A stretch of 46,182 nt of DNA, taken from assembly GCA_024645245.1 (NCBI GenBank), contig JAHEBN010000009.1, positions 1-46,182 on the forward strand, written 5' to 3'. How positions within the stretch are numbered: position 1 is the stretch's first letter; each line of letters begins with the position of its first letter. The notes under the pieces were generated by a model, which saw only the letters and a program-made list of their open reading frames with translations, made no database searches and was not told the DNA's origin. The translations under genes and the position numbers were made by a program. This document shows positions 17,001 through 25,707 of this stretch, piece by piece. This DNA comes from Jiulongibacter sp. (GTDB lineage Bacteria; Bacteroidota; Bacteroidia; Cytophagales; Spirosomataceae).

Positions 17001-18203
17001 ATGGTTAAAATTCCCCTTTTCGGATTGTCTGATTCTCTGGTCGATAGAAAGAAAGGAAATTATTATATAATAATTTTACATCATTTATACGAAACAGGCT
17101 CATCATCCATAGCCGAACTTTCTAAAAAACTACATACAAGTGTACCATCCGTAACTACTTTTTTAAATGAACTCATCGCTATAGGCTGGGTAATTGAAGA
17201 AGGTGCGGGCAAAACGAAGTCTGGCAGAAGGCCAGTCTTTTATAACCTCAACAGTAGTCATAAAAACACCCTCGTTATCGATGTGAATATTTTTAAAACC
17301 AGATTGCTTTTATCTGACCTGCGAAACAATCTCACTGAGTTAATTAGCATTGAAAAAGATATTGACGACCCTGACTTTACTCCTTATCTAATCCGAAGTA
17401 TAAAGGAATTAATTGGTGGTTTGAATAATACCTGGGCTATTGGGCTCTGTCTGCCCGGCTTGGTAGATAAGAAATCAGGAATAGACCATACCCATCAGAG
17501 CTTAAACCTGAATAGTCTGTCTCTAGCGAAAAACCTCGAAAATTTATTTAAAATTCCTGCCTTTACCATACATGATTCCAAGGCTTCTTTAATGGGCGAG
17601 TACATGTGGGGATTGGCAAAAAACAAGCAGGATGTATTGCTGATCAATATTGATTGGGGTGTGGGCTTAGGAATTATGCTAAACGGAACCATCGTTGAAG
17701 GTTCACAAGGATTTGCCGGCGAGCTGGGGCATATACAAATCGATCCGGCTGGTGAGCTTTGTAAATGTGGGAAAATAGGATGTCTCGAAACGGTTTCTTC
17801 CGCATCCACATTAATAAAAAGAGCTCAAAAAGGATTAGAGGAGGGAAAAGTTAGTGTACTTTCCTTGTCGAAAAAGCCAATAAGCCTCGAATCTGTAATA
17901 AATGCGGCCAATAAAGGAGATGAATTTAGTATAGATTTACTTTTTGATATTGGCAGAGAATTAGGGAAAGGACTTTCAATTGCAGTTCATTTGTTTAATC
18001 CTGAAGTGATAATAATCGATGGAATATTAACTAACGCCGGTGATATGATTATTTCTACTCTCAAACAATCCATAAATAAATATTGCCTGAATGAGTACAA
18101 GCAGAATCTGGAGATCATAACTTCCCCTTTAGGAGAAAATGCGAAAGTATTCGGCACCAATACCATGGTATTTAACAAAATGACCGAATATCATGATAAT
18201 TAG
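17001..18203 (+). CDS. ROK family transcriptional repressor (NagC/XylR type)
   Basis: A 400-residue protein with an N-terminal winged HTH (about 20-85; SSSIAELSKKLHTSVPSVTT is the recognition region) fused to a ROK domain. The Zn site E241-LG-H244 and CKCGKIGC (254-261) is intact. The phosphate-binding motif of kinases (DxGGT) is replaced by DVNIFKTR at 94-101, so it should bind sugar without phosphorylating it. No transporter or sugar-catabolic gene adjoins it, so its regulon is elsewhere or it regulates distantly. The 161-base space before it (16840-17000) shows no clear promoter. Confidence 0.92.
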   Translation: MVKIPLFGLSDSLVDRKKGNYYIIILHHLYETGSSSIAELSKKLHTSVPSVTTFLNELIAIGWVIEEGAGKTKSGRRPVFYNLNSSHKNTLVIDVNIFKTRLLLSDLRNNLTELISIEKDIDDPDFTPYLIRSIKELIGGLNNTWAIGLCLPGLVDKKSGIDHTHQSLNLNSLSLAKNLENLFKIPAFTIHDSKASLMGEYMWGLAKNKQDVLLINIDWGVGLGIMLNGTIVEGSQGFAGELGHIQIDPAGELCKCGKIGCLETVSSASTLIKRAQKGLEEGKVSVLSLSKKPISLESVINAANKGDEFSIDLLFDIGRELGKGLSIAVHLFNPEVIIIDGILTNAGDMIISTLKQSINKYCLNEYKQNLEIITSPLGENAKVFGTNTMVFNKMTEYHDN

Positions 18204-18212
18204 AATGGTATA

Positions 18213-18242
18213 TTGCGACTACACTTAAAAATCTTAACTTTG
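18213..18242 (+). promoter_or_regulatory. Promoter for pyrB-nuoC
   Basis: TTG (18213-18215), 19 bases, TAACTTTG (18235-18242): a full Bacteroidota promoter, 18 bases before the pyrB ATG and 10 bases after the stop of the ROK repressor gene. The -7 element is identical to the one before carB. The short leader leaves no room for a PyrR-type attenuator. Confidence 0.65.
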
Positions 18243-18260
18243 TAAAACTTTCTTGAATAA

Positions 18261-19181
18261 ATGCATTCACTTACCACAAGGCATCTCCTTGGTATTAAAG
18301 ACTTAAGCACTTCAGATATCGAGCTTATACTCGAAACAGCAAAAGAATTTAAGGAAGTGATAAACAGGCCCATAAAGAAGGTTCCATCACTCCGCGATAT
18401 TACCATTGCCAATGTATTTTTTGAAAATTCGACCAGAACGCGGCTTTCGTTTGAACTAGCCGAAAAAAGGCTTTCTGCAGATGTAATCAACTTCTCTTCG
18501 GCATCGAGCTCAGTAAAAAAAGGGGAAACCTTACTCGATACAGTCAATAACATACTTTCGATGAAAGTAGATATGGTGGTTATGCGACACTCGAGCCCGG
18601 GTGCTCCCCATTTTTTAGCTAAAAATATAAAAGCCAATGTGATAAATGCCGGCGATGGTACTCATGAGCATCCCACACAGGCCTTGCTGGATGCTTTCTC
18701 GATGCAAGAGAAACTGGGCGATTTAACCGGCAAAAAAATTGCAATTATAGGGGATGTATTGCACTCCAGAGTAGCTTTATCCAATATATTTTGCTTGCAA
18801 AAATTAGGTGCAGAAGTTCGGGTATGTGGCCCGGCAACCCTAATCCCGAAATATTTCCCGGAATTGGGCATAAAGGTAATGTATGATGTACGTGAGGCCC
18901 TTGCCTGGTGCGATGTGGCCAACGTGTTACGCATACAGCTCGAAAGGCAACAACTCAAGTATTTTCCATCCCTTCGCGAATACACCCTTTATTTTGGCAT
19001 AAACAAAAAAATGCTCGACGAGTTAAATAAAGAAATTGTATTGATGCATCCCGGCCCTATTAATCGCGGTGTGGAGCTGAGCAGCGATGCCGCCGATTCA
19101 CATCATTCCATTGTTCTCAATCAGGTGGAAAATGGAGTGGCGGTAAGAATGGCCGTTTTATATTTACTTGCTCAAAACTAA
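18261..19181 (+). CDS. pyrB: Aspartate carbamoyltransferase catalytic subunit
   Basis: A 306-residue enzyme that joins carbamoyl phosphate to aspartate, the committed step of pyrimidine synthesis. Signatures: carbamoyl-phosphate loop STRTR at 57-61, GDGTHEHPTQALLDA in the middle, and HPGPINRGVE near the end binding aspartate. No pyrI (regulatory subunit) or pyrR is adjacent. NuoC begins 6 bases after its stop, implying a shared transcript. Identification is secure. Confidence 0.97.
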   Translation: MHSLTTRHLLGIKDLSTSDIELILETAKEFKEVINRPIKKVPSLRDITIANVFFENSTRTRLSFELAEKRLSADVINFSSASSSVKKGETLLDTVNNILSMKVDMVVMRHSSPGAPHFLAKNIKANVINAGDGTHEHPTQALLDAFSMQEKLGDLTGKKIAIIGDVLHSRVALSNIFCLQKLGAEVRVCGPATLIPKYFPELGIKVMYDVREALAWCDVANVLRIQLERQQLKYFPSLREYTLYFGINKKMLDELNKEIVLMHPGPINRGVELSSDAADSHHSIVLNQVENGVAVRMAVLYLLAQN

Positions 19182-19187
19182 ATTAAA

Positions 19188-19697
19188 ATGAATTTTCGAA
19201 ACTTTGATACACTTAGTACTCAACTGAATTCAGAATTCGGAGAATCGGTAATTTTGGAAATTGTAAAGGAGGCTATCCAACCTTATTTATTGGTTGCCTC
19301 TGAAAAATTACCTGAAATTTGCAAATTTCTTTACAAAACACCTGGATTTTATTTCGATTTCCTGAATTGTATCAGTGCCTGTGACATAGGCCCTGAAGTT
19401 GGAATTATAGAGATTTGGTATCACATAAGTTCCATTCCGCTTGAGCAGTCGATTATCCTTAAGGTACAGGTAAACAGGCCCTCAGATCAGGAAAAACTTC
19501 CCGAACTACCGAGTATAAGCTCTATCTGGCAAACTGCAGATTGGCATGAGCGTGAAGCCTATGATCTAGTTGGAATAAAATTCGTTGGTCACCCGGATTT
19601 ACGCAGAATTCTATTACCTGCAGACTGGCAAGGCTATCCGCTCAGAAAAGACTATCAGGAAGCAGAGAAATACCATGGAATTAAGATCAAATATTAA
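19188..19697 (+). CDS. nuoC: NADH-quinone oxidoreductase subunit C
   Basis: A 169-residue 30-kDa-type subunit of complex I. The family signature runs from about 119 to 156: WHEREAYDLVGI, then GHPDLRRILLP and DWQGYPLRKDY. It belongs to the peripheral arm and contacts NuoB and NuoD near the quinone-binding cavity. Neither is adjacent: the gene sits alone behind pyrB. The protein looks complete and not degraded, so it probably supplies a complex encoded elsewhere, or is a second copy. The 85-base gap after it contains no RNA gene that I can see. Confidence 0.93.
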   Translation: MNFRNFDTLSTQLNSEFGESVILEIVKEAIQPYLLVASEKLPEICKFLYKTPGFYFDFLNCISACDIGPEVGIIEIWYHISSIPLEQSIILKVQVNRPSDQEKLPELPSISSIWQTADWHEREAYDLVGIKFVGHPDLRRILLPADWQGYPLRKDYQEAEKYHGIKIKY

Positions 19698-19782
19698 TGG
19701 CTTTTTTCCCCATTGGGCAATACCTGCCTGAAGATTCTTCAAACAGAATAATTTGCTGAAACTGTTCTTATAATTCAGAAAA

Positions 19783-20271
19783 ATGAAAATAATAGGATTG
19801 ATTTCAGATACCCATGGTTTTATAGATCCGGCAATCTACACTTATTTTGAAAATTGCGACGAAATCTGGCATGCCGGAGATATAGGTGAGTGTCCGGAAT
19901 TTAAAGAATTAAGAGAATTCAAAACATTTCGAGCAGTTTTTGGTAATATTGATACGCATGAAAGGCAATATCTTTATCCTGAGAATGTCATTTGTGAAAT
20001 CGAAGGATTGAAATTTTTGATTACACATATTGCAGGCAGTCCGCCAAAGTTATCGGCAAGGGTAAAAAAAATCATAAAAGAAAATCAAATTGCGGTTTTA
20101 ATTTGTGGTCATTCGCATATTGTAAAAGTAGTAAAAGACCCACTTGTGGTTTATATCAATCCAGGGGCCGCGGGTAAGCAAGGCTTTCACCACCAAAGAA
20201 CTATCATGAGAATGCATGTGGAAAACAAAAAAATTGTAAATTTAGAATTAATAGATCTGGGAAAAAGGTAA
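19783..20271 (+). CDS. YfcE/MJ0936-type metallophosphoesterase
   Basis: A 162-residue single-domain phosphodiesterase. The metal ligands are in order: D9-x-H11 (SDTHG), D33 (GD), N55 (GNID), H82 (THIAG), and H110-x-H112 (GHSH). Relatives hydrolyse cyclic or bis-phosphodiesters such as bis-pNPP and some 2',3'-cyclic nucleotides in vitro; the natural substrate is unknown. The exported protein gene starts 7 bases after its stop. Confidence 0.9.
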   Translation: MKIIGLISDTHGFIDPAIYTYFENCDEIWHAGDIGECPEFKELREFKTFRAVFGNIDTHERQYLYPENVICEIEGLKFLITHIAGSPPKLSARVKKIIKENQIAVLICGHSHIVKVVKDPLVVYINPGAAGKQGFHHQRTIMRMHVENKKIVNLELIDLGKR

Positions 20272-20278
20272 ATAATTC

Positions 20279-21787
20279 ATGCTAAAAATAGTCTTCGTAA
20301 AAATATTTTTATTTCTACCTCGCATTCTGCTTTTCAGTGGCATCCTTTCTGGTTCACTGACATCGTATGGTCAATTGGTCGAAATTAAAAGAGTGGAAAT
20401 TCCATTAAGAGATGAGGATAATGATGAATTTAATGTTATACCATACGGTAATAATGGCCTGCTCGTACTAAATTCAAAAACAAACAATTTTGGCAGAGAT
20501 CTGGATTTACATTTTATTAAATACAGCTCCGATTTGCAACTTCTCTGGCATGGTCATTTTGCACCAGCCGATGGTTACCATATGGTAAGGTATTTCGATA
20601 CCGAAGATTACCTTTTCTGTCTTCTCAAGCAAGATGATAAACAAGATATTTCAATCCTACGATTAGACATTCAATCCGGCGATTTTATAATTAGTGAGGC
20701 TAAAATGCTTACCCGTATGGATATTGAGATGTTTTCAGTAATACGAAGTAAAATACTGATCGGCGGCAGATACAACGATCGCCCGGTGGTAGAGCTAATC
20801 AATCTGTTTGATCAAAGTGCCAAGGTACTTCCGGAAATACATGCTAACAACATTAAACTCAATAACATTGAGGTAAATGATGAACTGGGTCAAATCTATG
20901 TTCTGTTGAAAAACACCCGTAATTGTAAAATGAATATGAAAATATTTAATTACGAGGGAAAAATAGTCCGTACCGACATACTTGGAGATAAAAATAAGCT
21001 TCCTGTGAATGGTAAAATTCTCAAAATGCCGGGTGGTGAATTCATTTTGGCCGGCAATTATGCCGACAATTGTTCTGATTACTCAATTGGCTTCTATACT
21101 TATCCTATAAACGGAAATTCGGATAGTCATTTTTATGATTTTACAGACTTCAGCAACTACTTGAATTACATGCCCGAAAAAAGGCAGGTGAGAATGAGAG
21201 CAAGAATAGATAGCAAAAAAAATAAAGGAAAAGACGTAAAGCTAAGACAAAGGTTATTGCTTCATGACCCGGTACCCGGAAGGGATGGAATAATACTAAT
21301 CGGTGAAATATTTTATCCGGAATACAAAACTTACAATTCGGCCCTCTACCCGATTGCCCGTAATTACCGTTGGGGGGGCTCAAATTACACTTCTTACAAT
21401 AATTTCAGATATACCCATGCTTTGATATGCAATTTTGATGTCAATGGAAAATTAATTTGGGATAATAGTGTCAACCTTCACGATCTCCAAAGCCGTACTT
21501 TAGACCAGAAAGTACAATTAACACAGGTAAAAAGTCGCTATGCAGTTGCTTATCCGGATGAAGGTTTAATTAAAACGGTATTAATAGGACCTGAAAGTGA
21601 CAGTGAACCACTCGAAAACCTGGATCTAAAAAAAGTAGAAAACGAAAACATCATTGAAACATATGACAACGAATTAGCTGCCTGGTATAATCATAACTTT
21701 ATTGCTTATGGAGTACAATCCGTGCGACCGCCTGATGGATTGTATACCAGAGAAGTATTTTACCTAAACAGACTTACGTACAAATAA
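20279..21787 (+). CDS. Exported protein of unknown function
   Basis: A 502-residue protein with a long N-terminal hydrophobic segment (about 4-24) ending SLTSYGQ, a signal peptide. The rest is rich in beta-strand-like segments (LLVLNSKTNNFGRDLDLHFIKY, ILIGGRYNDRPVVEL, FILAGNYADNCSDYSIGFY), which suggests a propeller-like fold with loops. A lysine/arginine-rich stretch lies at about 305-325. I do not recognise a named family. It follows the phosphoesterase by 7 bases and ends 7 bases from the convergent DUF2905 gene. Confidence 0.72.
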   Translation: MLKIVFVKIFLFLPRILLFSGILSGSLTSYGQLVEIKRVEIPLRDEDNDEFNVIPYGNNGLLVLNSKTNNFGRDLDLHFIKYSSDLQLLWHGHFAPADGYHMVRYFDTEDYLFCLLKQDDKQDISILRLDIQSGDFIISEAKMLTRMDIEMFSVIRSKILIGGRYNDRPVVELINLFDQSAKVLPEIHANNIKLNNIEVNDELGQIYVLLKNTRNCKMNMKIFNYEGKIVRTDILGDKNKLPVNGKILKMPGGEFILAGNYADNCSDYSIGFYTYPINGNSDSHFYDFTDFSNYLNYMPEKRQVRMRARIDSKKNKGKDVKLRQRLLLHDPVPGRDGIILIGEIFYPEYKTYNSALYPIARNYRWGGSNYTSYNNFRYTHALICNFDVNGKLIWDNSVNLHDLQSRTLDQKVQLTQVKSRYAVAYPDEGLIKTVLIGPESDSEPLENLDLKKVENENIIETYDNELAAWYNHNFIAYGVQSVRPPDGLYTREVFYLNRLTYK

Positions 21788-21794
21788 CAAGGCC

Positions 21795-22019
21795 CTAATT
21801 TAATTTTCTTATCAGATAAAGAATTAAATTAATTAGTCCACTAATTAGCAACATACTCGTGATTGGGAAATAAAATCTGAAATTCTCTTTTTCTATACGA
21901 ATATCACCGGGCAATCGGCCAAACCAACTAAGTTTTTCATGAAAAAAATAAATAAGTACCCCCAGTAATACCAAAGCTATACCCAGGGCCATCAACCATT
22001 TACCAGTATTTGAAGACAT
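21795..22019 (-). CDS. DUF2905 family small membrane protein
   Basis: A 74-residue protein with two hydrophobic segments (about 8-26 and 52-70) separated by the conserved loop GRLPGDIRIEKENFRFYFPI, the hallmark of DUF2905. Function unknown. It is conserved across many bacteria as a short inner-membrane protein. Confidence 0.88.
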   Translation of the reverse strand: MSSNTGKWLMALGIALVLLGVLIYFFHEKLSWFGRLPGDIRIEKENFRFYFPITSMLLISGLINLILYLIRKLN

Positions 22020-22067
22020 TCGAAAAAAGTAATTTTAATTAAAAATCCGGCAGGACTTACTATAAAT

Positions 22068-22439
22068 TCAATCGTAGGATTTAAACTCAGTGAAAATAGA
22101 ATTTCCTCTGGAATTTTGATGTTCCAGGGTCCACTGGGAAGTGAATGAAGTTTGTAAAAGGGAATTACCTACGCGTCGGAATATTGAAATCTGAATGCCC
22201 AGATTGTTCCAGAAAAGTTCCTCTAATTCAACAACACTTAATTTAGGCGTAATTACTAAAGGTTTACCTTCTTTTATAGCAGAAACATAATTAAGGGAAT
22301 AATGTCTGTAATCCAGGGAGACCGGTTCCCCATTCTGGTAAATTTCCAATGCCAAAAATGGAAACAATTCATGAAATACATGAACCAACTCTCCAATTTT
22401 CATTTTACCATCAACCAGTATTTCCTTCATTGAGCTCAT
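22068..22439 (-). CDS. Small conserved protein of unknown function
   Basis: A 123-residue soluble protein. The C-terminal half, LEELFWNNLGIQISIFRRVG then SQWTLEHQNSRG, resembles a pattern I have seen in unnamed Bacteroidota proteins (...QVFRKSGN...WLETT...DWTLEQQN...), so it is likely a real conserved gene. The N-terminal half, GKMKIGELVHVFHELFPFLALEIY, appears to repeat the same helix-strand form as the C-terminal half. There is no signal peptide. The second Met (22430) could also be the start. No function assigned. Confidence 0.6.
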   Translation of the reverse strand: MSSMKEILVDGKMKIGELVHVFHELFPFLALEIYQNGEPVSLDYRHYSLNYVSAIKEGKPLVITPKLSVVELEELFWNNLGIQISIFRRVGNSLLQTSFTSQWTLEHQNSRGNSIFTEFKSYD

Positions 22440-22588
22440 AATCCTTCCAATTAATATTCAAAATTGATTTAAATTTTCATGGAGAAATATGAGCATACTC
22501 AGAAAGTCTTTTTTACTTTGGTTTAAGGTTTATATGAGGCTTGTCATAAATTTAAACTCTTATCTATCTTTAATTGCATCATATCTAT

Positions 22589-23833
22589 ATGGAGGTATCA
22601 AATACTATGCTCAGCAACGATGAATTCAGAGCAATTTTTAATTTTGCCAATGAGGCGATAATCATTGCTGATTATACTGGCAAAATTATTAAGGTTAATC
22701 CAAGTGCCGAAACTTTGTTTGGACACCCATCGGAGCAATTTATTCAGCTGGAAATCAATGATATTATACCTAATCGCTATCAACATTCGCATGACCAACA
22801 TATAAAAAATTATCAAAAAAATGCTTATCCCCGTAAGATGGGAGCTGGTCGGGATCTATGGGCCATAAAAAGTGATGGTACTGAGTTCCCAGTGGAAATA
22901 AGCCTGAGCCCGATCAATATACAGGAAATCCGTTATGTAGTTGCATTCATTATTGACATTTCCATAAGAAAAAAAGCCGAAGAGCAATCTAAAAATTATC
23001 AGATTGAACTTGAAAAAGAAGTTGAAGAAAGAACACTCATTCTGAGAGAAGCAATAAAAAATCTGGAGCAAACCAAGCTAAAACTTGATAATGCTCTTAA
23101 AAAAGAGCGTGAACTAAACCAGCTCAAATCTAAATTTATATCTATAGCTTCACACGAGTTCAGGACACCGCTGGCAACAATTCTATCCTCTTTGTCGCTT
23201 GTAGAGAAATACATTGCTTTAAAAGAAGACGAAAAAAGAATAAAACATATTGACCGGATTAAGAAGTCGGTAAAAAATCTTACTGAAATACTTGACGACA
23301 TTTTATCGGTAAACCGAATAGAAGAAGGAAAAGTAATAATCAATCCCACAAGATTTAATCTTTCTAACTTTCTGAATGAAATTTTATCAGAAGTAAGATT
23401 ACTGGCAAAAAAAGGACAAACCATGGAACTTAAAATGGGCTCGGGTATAGATGTAATCTTACAAGATCCAAAACTTTTGAGGCACATTATGCTTAATTTG
23501 CTATCAAATGCCATTAAATTTTCTGATGAGGGCCAAAGGATAAGAATTGAAACTAAATCTAAAAACGAAAATATTTATATTACAGTAAGTGATGATGGAA
23601 TTGGCATTCCGGAAAAAGATCAGGGTGCATTATTTACCCGTTTTTTCAGATCCGAAAATGCGGGACAAATACAAGGTACAGGTCTGGGATTATCCATCGT
23701 AAGCCATTATACCAAACTAATGAAAGGAATTGTAAATTTTAAAAGCACAGTGGGAAAAGGTTCTTCATTCGAAATCATTATTCCTCAAAATTATAATAAC
23801 ATCACAAACCATGAAGAAAATTTTATTAATTGA
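22589..23833 (+). CDS. PAS-domain sensor histidine kinase
   Basis: A 414-residue kinase: PAS domain at about 8-126, coiled-coil linker (127-180), HisKA with phospho-acceptor H189 in SHEFRTP, and HATPase with N303 (NLLSNAIKFS), DDGIGI at 335-340 and GTGLGL at 363-368. No membrane segment is present, so it senses a cytoplasmic signal through PAS; the ligand is not evident (no PAC-type heme or flavin motif seen). I start at the ATG at 22589; a second ATG at 22607 also precedes the PAS domain. It overlaps the response regulator by 23 bases, so the two form a cognate pair. Confidence 0.9.
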   Translation: MEVSNTMLSNDEFRAIFNFANEAIIIADYTGKIIKVNPSAETLFGHPSEQFIQLEINDIIPNRYQHSHDQHIKNYQKNAYPRKMGAGRDLWAIKSDGTEFPVEISLSPINIQEIRYVVAFIIDISIRKKAEEQSKNYQIELEKEVEERTLILREAIKNLEQTKLKLDNALKKERELNQLKSKFISIASHEFRTPLATILSSLSLVEKYIALKEDEKRIKHIDRIKKSVKNLTEILDDILSVNRIEEGKVIINPTRFNLSNFLNEILSEVRLLAKKGQTMELKMGSGIDVILQDPKLLRHIMLNLLSNAIKFSDEGQRIRIETKSKNENIYITVSDDGIGIPEKDQGALFTRFFRSENAGQIQGTGLGLSIVSHYTKLMKGIVNFKSTVGKGSSFEIIIPQNYNNITNHEENFIN

Positions 23834-24866
23834 AGATAATCCGGAGATCAGAGAAAACACTTCTGAAATACTTGAATTAGACGGCTATCAGGTAATAGCT
23901 GCCGAAAATGGTAAAATCGGAATTGAAATCGCCATTCGAGAACTACCGGATTTGATAATCTGCGATATAATGATGCCTGTTTTAGACGGATACAGCGTAC
24001 TTCATTTGTTATCTAAGAACCCGGACACGGAAAATATTCCATTTATTTTTTTGACCGCCAAAGCTGACCGCGGTGATTATCGTAAAGGTATGGAAATGGG
24101 TGCCGACGATTATATTACCAAACCCTTTGAAGACGTGGAGCTACTTAATGCAATTGAGAGCCGTTTTCGAAAGCAGGAAATTATCAATAAAAAATACATA
24201 CAAAACCAAACTGGCCTGGATCAGCTGGTGCGAGATGTGGGTGGCGATGAAGACCTGAAAAAACTAAACTCCAACCGTGAAAAACGGGTGTATAAAAAGA
24301 AGGCTGAAATTTTCAGGGAAAATAATTTTCCTTTCTACTTATTTTATGTGGAATCCGGAAAAGTAAAAACCTTCAAAACCAACGACGATGGCAAAGAACT
24401 GATAGTGGGTATGTATGGGCCCGGCGATTATTTTGGCTACGTAAACTTAATGAGCGAAGAGCCATACTCCGAATCTGCAGCAGCCTTACAGGATTGTGAG
24501 ATTTCTCTTATTCCGAAAGATGACTTTTTTGACCTGCTCCATAAAAACCGACAGGTTTCAAAAAAATTCATTTCAATTTTATCTCAAAACATCAAAGAGC
24601 ACGAGGAACAATTAATCAAGCTTGCTTACAATTCGGTTAGAAAAAGAGTATCTGAGGCACTGGTTAAGTTTTTTGAACAAACAGACGAAAAAGACAAACA
24701 GGTTGGTTTGAAAATAAGCAGAGAAGATATTTCGAATATGGCAGGTACTTCTTTAGAAACAGCTATTCGTACTATTTCTGATTTTAAGGAAGAAAAACTA
24801 ATTGAAATAAATTCTGGAAAAATAAGAATCCTGAATCTGGAAAAATTAAGAACCCTTAAAAATTAA
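23811..24866 (+). CDS. Response regulator with Crp/Fnr output (REC-cNMP-HTH fusion)
   Basis: A 351-residue protein with a receiver domain (1-120; E8, D9, phospho-acceptor D52, T82, K104), a cyclic-nucleotide-binding fold (about 150-260) and a Crp-type winged HTH (265-345; SREDISNMAGTSLETAIRTI). The phosphate-binding cassette at 207-225 lacks the conserved Arg: it reads SES at 220-222 where R-S/T is usual. Fnr-type cysteines are also absent. So control is probably by phosphorylation of D52 by the overlapping kinase rather than by cAMP or oxygen (inference). Targets are unknown. It overlaps rsmA by 21 bases at the 3' end. Confidence 0.9.
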   Translation: MKKILLIEDNPEIRENTSEILELDGYQVIAAENGKIGIEIAIRELPDLIICDIMMPVLDGYSVLHLLSKNPDTENIPFIFLTAKADRGDYRKGMEMGADDYITKPFEDVELLNAIESRFRKQEIINKKYIQNQTGLDQLVRDVGGDEDLKKLNSNREKRVYKKKAEIFRENNFPFYLFYVESGKVKTFKTNDDGKELIVGMYGPGDYFGYVNLMSEEPYSESAAALQDCEISLIPKDDFFDLLHKNRQVSKKFISILSQNIKEHEEQLIKLAYNSVRKRVSEALVKFFEQTDEKDKQVGLKISREDISNMAGTSLETAIRTISDFKEEKLIEINSGKIRILNLEKLRTLKN

Positions 24867-25628
24867 GTTGGTAAGCTCTACAAATTGGGTGTAATCCAAG
24901 GCTTCTGCTCGTAAATCAAGCAAATGACTTTCAAAGTGTACACCCAAGGGTTTTAATGCGTTTCGCAATGTTTTTCTACGCTGATTGAACGCCGTTTTTA
25001 CCACCAAATGAAATTTTTTATATTCGCAGCCCAATTCGCGACTGCGATTCCTTTTCAAACTTATCACCCCGGAATCTACTTTGGGAGGGGGATTAAAGGC
25101 ATCTGGCAAAACGGTGAAATTATATTCGATGTCGTAAAACGCCTGAAGCAAAACACTCAGGATTCCATAATCCTTATTTTTGGGCTTCGAAGCAATACGT
25201 TTTGCAACTTCCTTTTGAAGCATGCATACCACCTCTTCTACACAATCCCGGATTTCCAGAACTTTAAAAAAAATCTGGCTGGAAATGTTATAGGGGAAAT
25301 TGCCGATTATACCAAAAGACTCATTTTCAGATAATTGCAACTTTTCAACCAGATTCATTTTGAGAAAATCTTCTGAGAATAAATTCTGACAATTCTCCGG
25401 ATATTTATTTTTTAGAAATTCTACCGACTCCCTATCCAATTCCACCAAATATAAATCCAAGTCGCTTCTTTCTACTAAAAACTGAGTAAGTACACCCATT
25501 CCTGGGCCAATCTCAAGAATTTTACGAAAATTTCGGGATTTGTTTGCTAGTAGGGTAATATCTTTGGCCAAACTTTCATCTTTGAGAAAATGTTGTCCCA
25601 AATGTTTTTTTGGCCTTACTTTTTGCAT
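24846..25628 (-). CDS. rsmA: 16S rRNA dimethyladenosine transferase
   Basis: KsgA/RsmA dimethylates A1518 and A1519 near the 3' end of 16S rRNA late in small-subunit assembly. The 260-residue protein has the SAM-binding loop EIGPGMGVLT (39-48), the acidic end of beta 2 (VELDRES), and the catalytic NFPYNIS (110-116, usual NLPYNIS). Length and motif order are normal. It is read against the two-component regulator, with its stop inside that gene's last codons. Confidence 0.96.
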   Translation of the reverse strand: MQKVRPKKHLGQHFLKDESLAKDITLLANKSRNFRKILEIGPGMGVLTQFLVERSDLDLYLVELDRESVEFLKNKYPENCQNLFSEDFLKMNLVEKLQLSENESFGIIGNFPYNISSQIFFKVLEIRDCVEEVVCMLQKEVAKRIASKPKNKDYGILSVLLQAFYDIEYNFTVLPDAFNPPPKVDSGVISLKRNRSRELGCEYKKFHLVVKTAFNQRRKTLRNALKPLGVHFESHLLDLRAEALDYTQFVELTNLIFKGS

Positions 25629-25638
25629 AATATATTTG
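25610..25638 (+). promoter_or_regulatory. Candidate promoter for the hybrid kinase
   Basis: TTG (25610-25612), 18 bases, TATATTTG (25631-25638), on the plus strand. It overlaps the first codons of the divergent rsmA gene and would give a leader of roughly 65 bases before the ATG at 25708. Confidence 0.4.
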
Positions 25639-25661
25639 AATTATTCATTTGTTCAAAGGCT

Positions 25662-25669
25662 CAAAAGTA
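25662..25669 (-). promoter_or_regulatory. Candidate -7 element (TACTTTTG) for rsmA
   Basis: Perfect TAnnTTTG on the minus strand, 33 bases before the rsmA ATG; no obvious -33 box. Confidence 0.35.
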
Positions 25670-25707
25670 GGCATAATTTATTAATTTAAAGGTTTAGAAA
25701 AATTTAT

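Noticed and set aside
19698-19782. tRNA or small RNA between nuoC and the phosphoesterase
   Set aside because: No cloverleaf arms, and no T-loop GTTCRA with paired stem could be found.
22999-23514. 171-residue frame opposite the PAS kinase
   Set aside because: Ser/Phe-rich shadow; the kinase motifs on the plus strand explain the openness.
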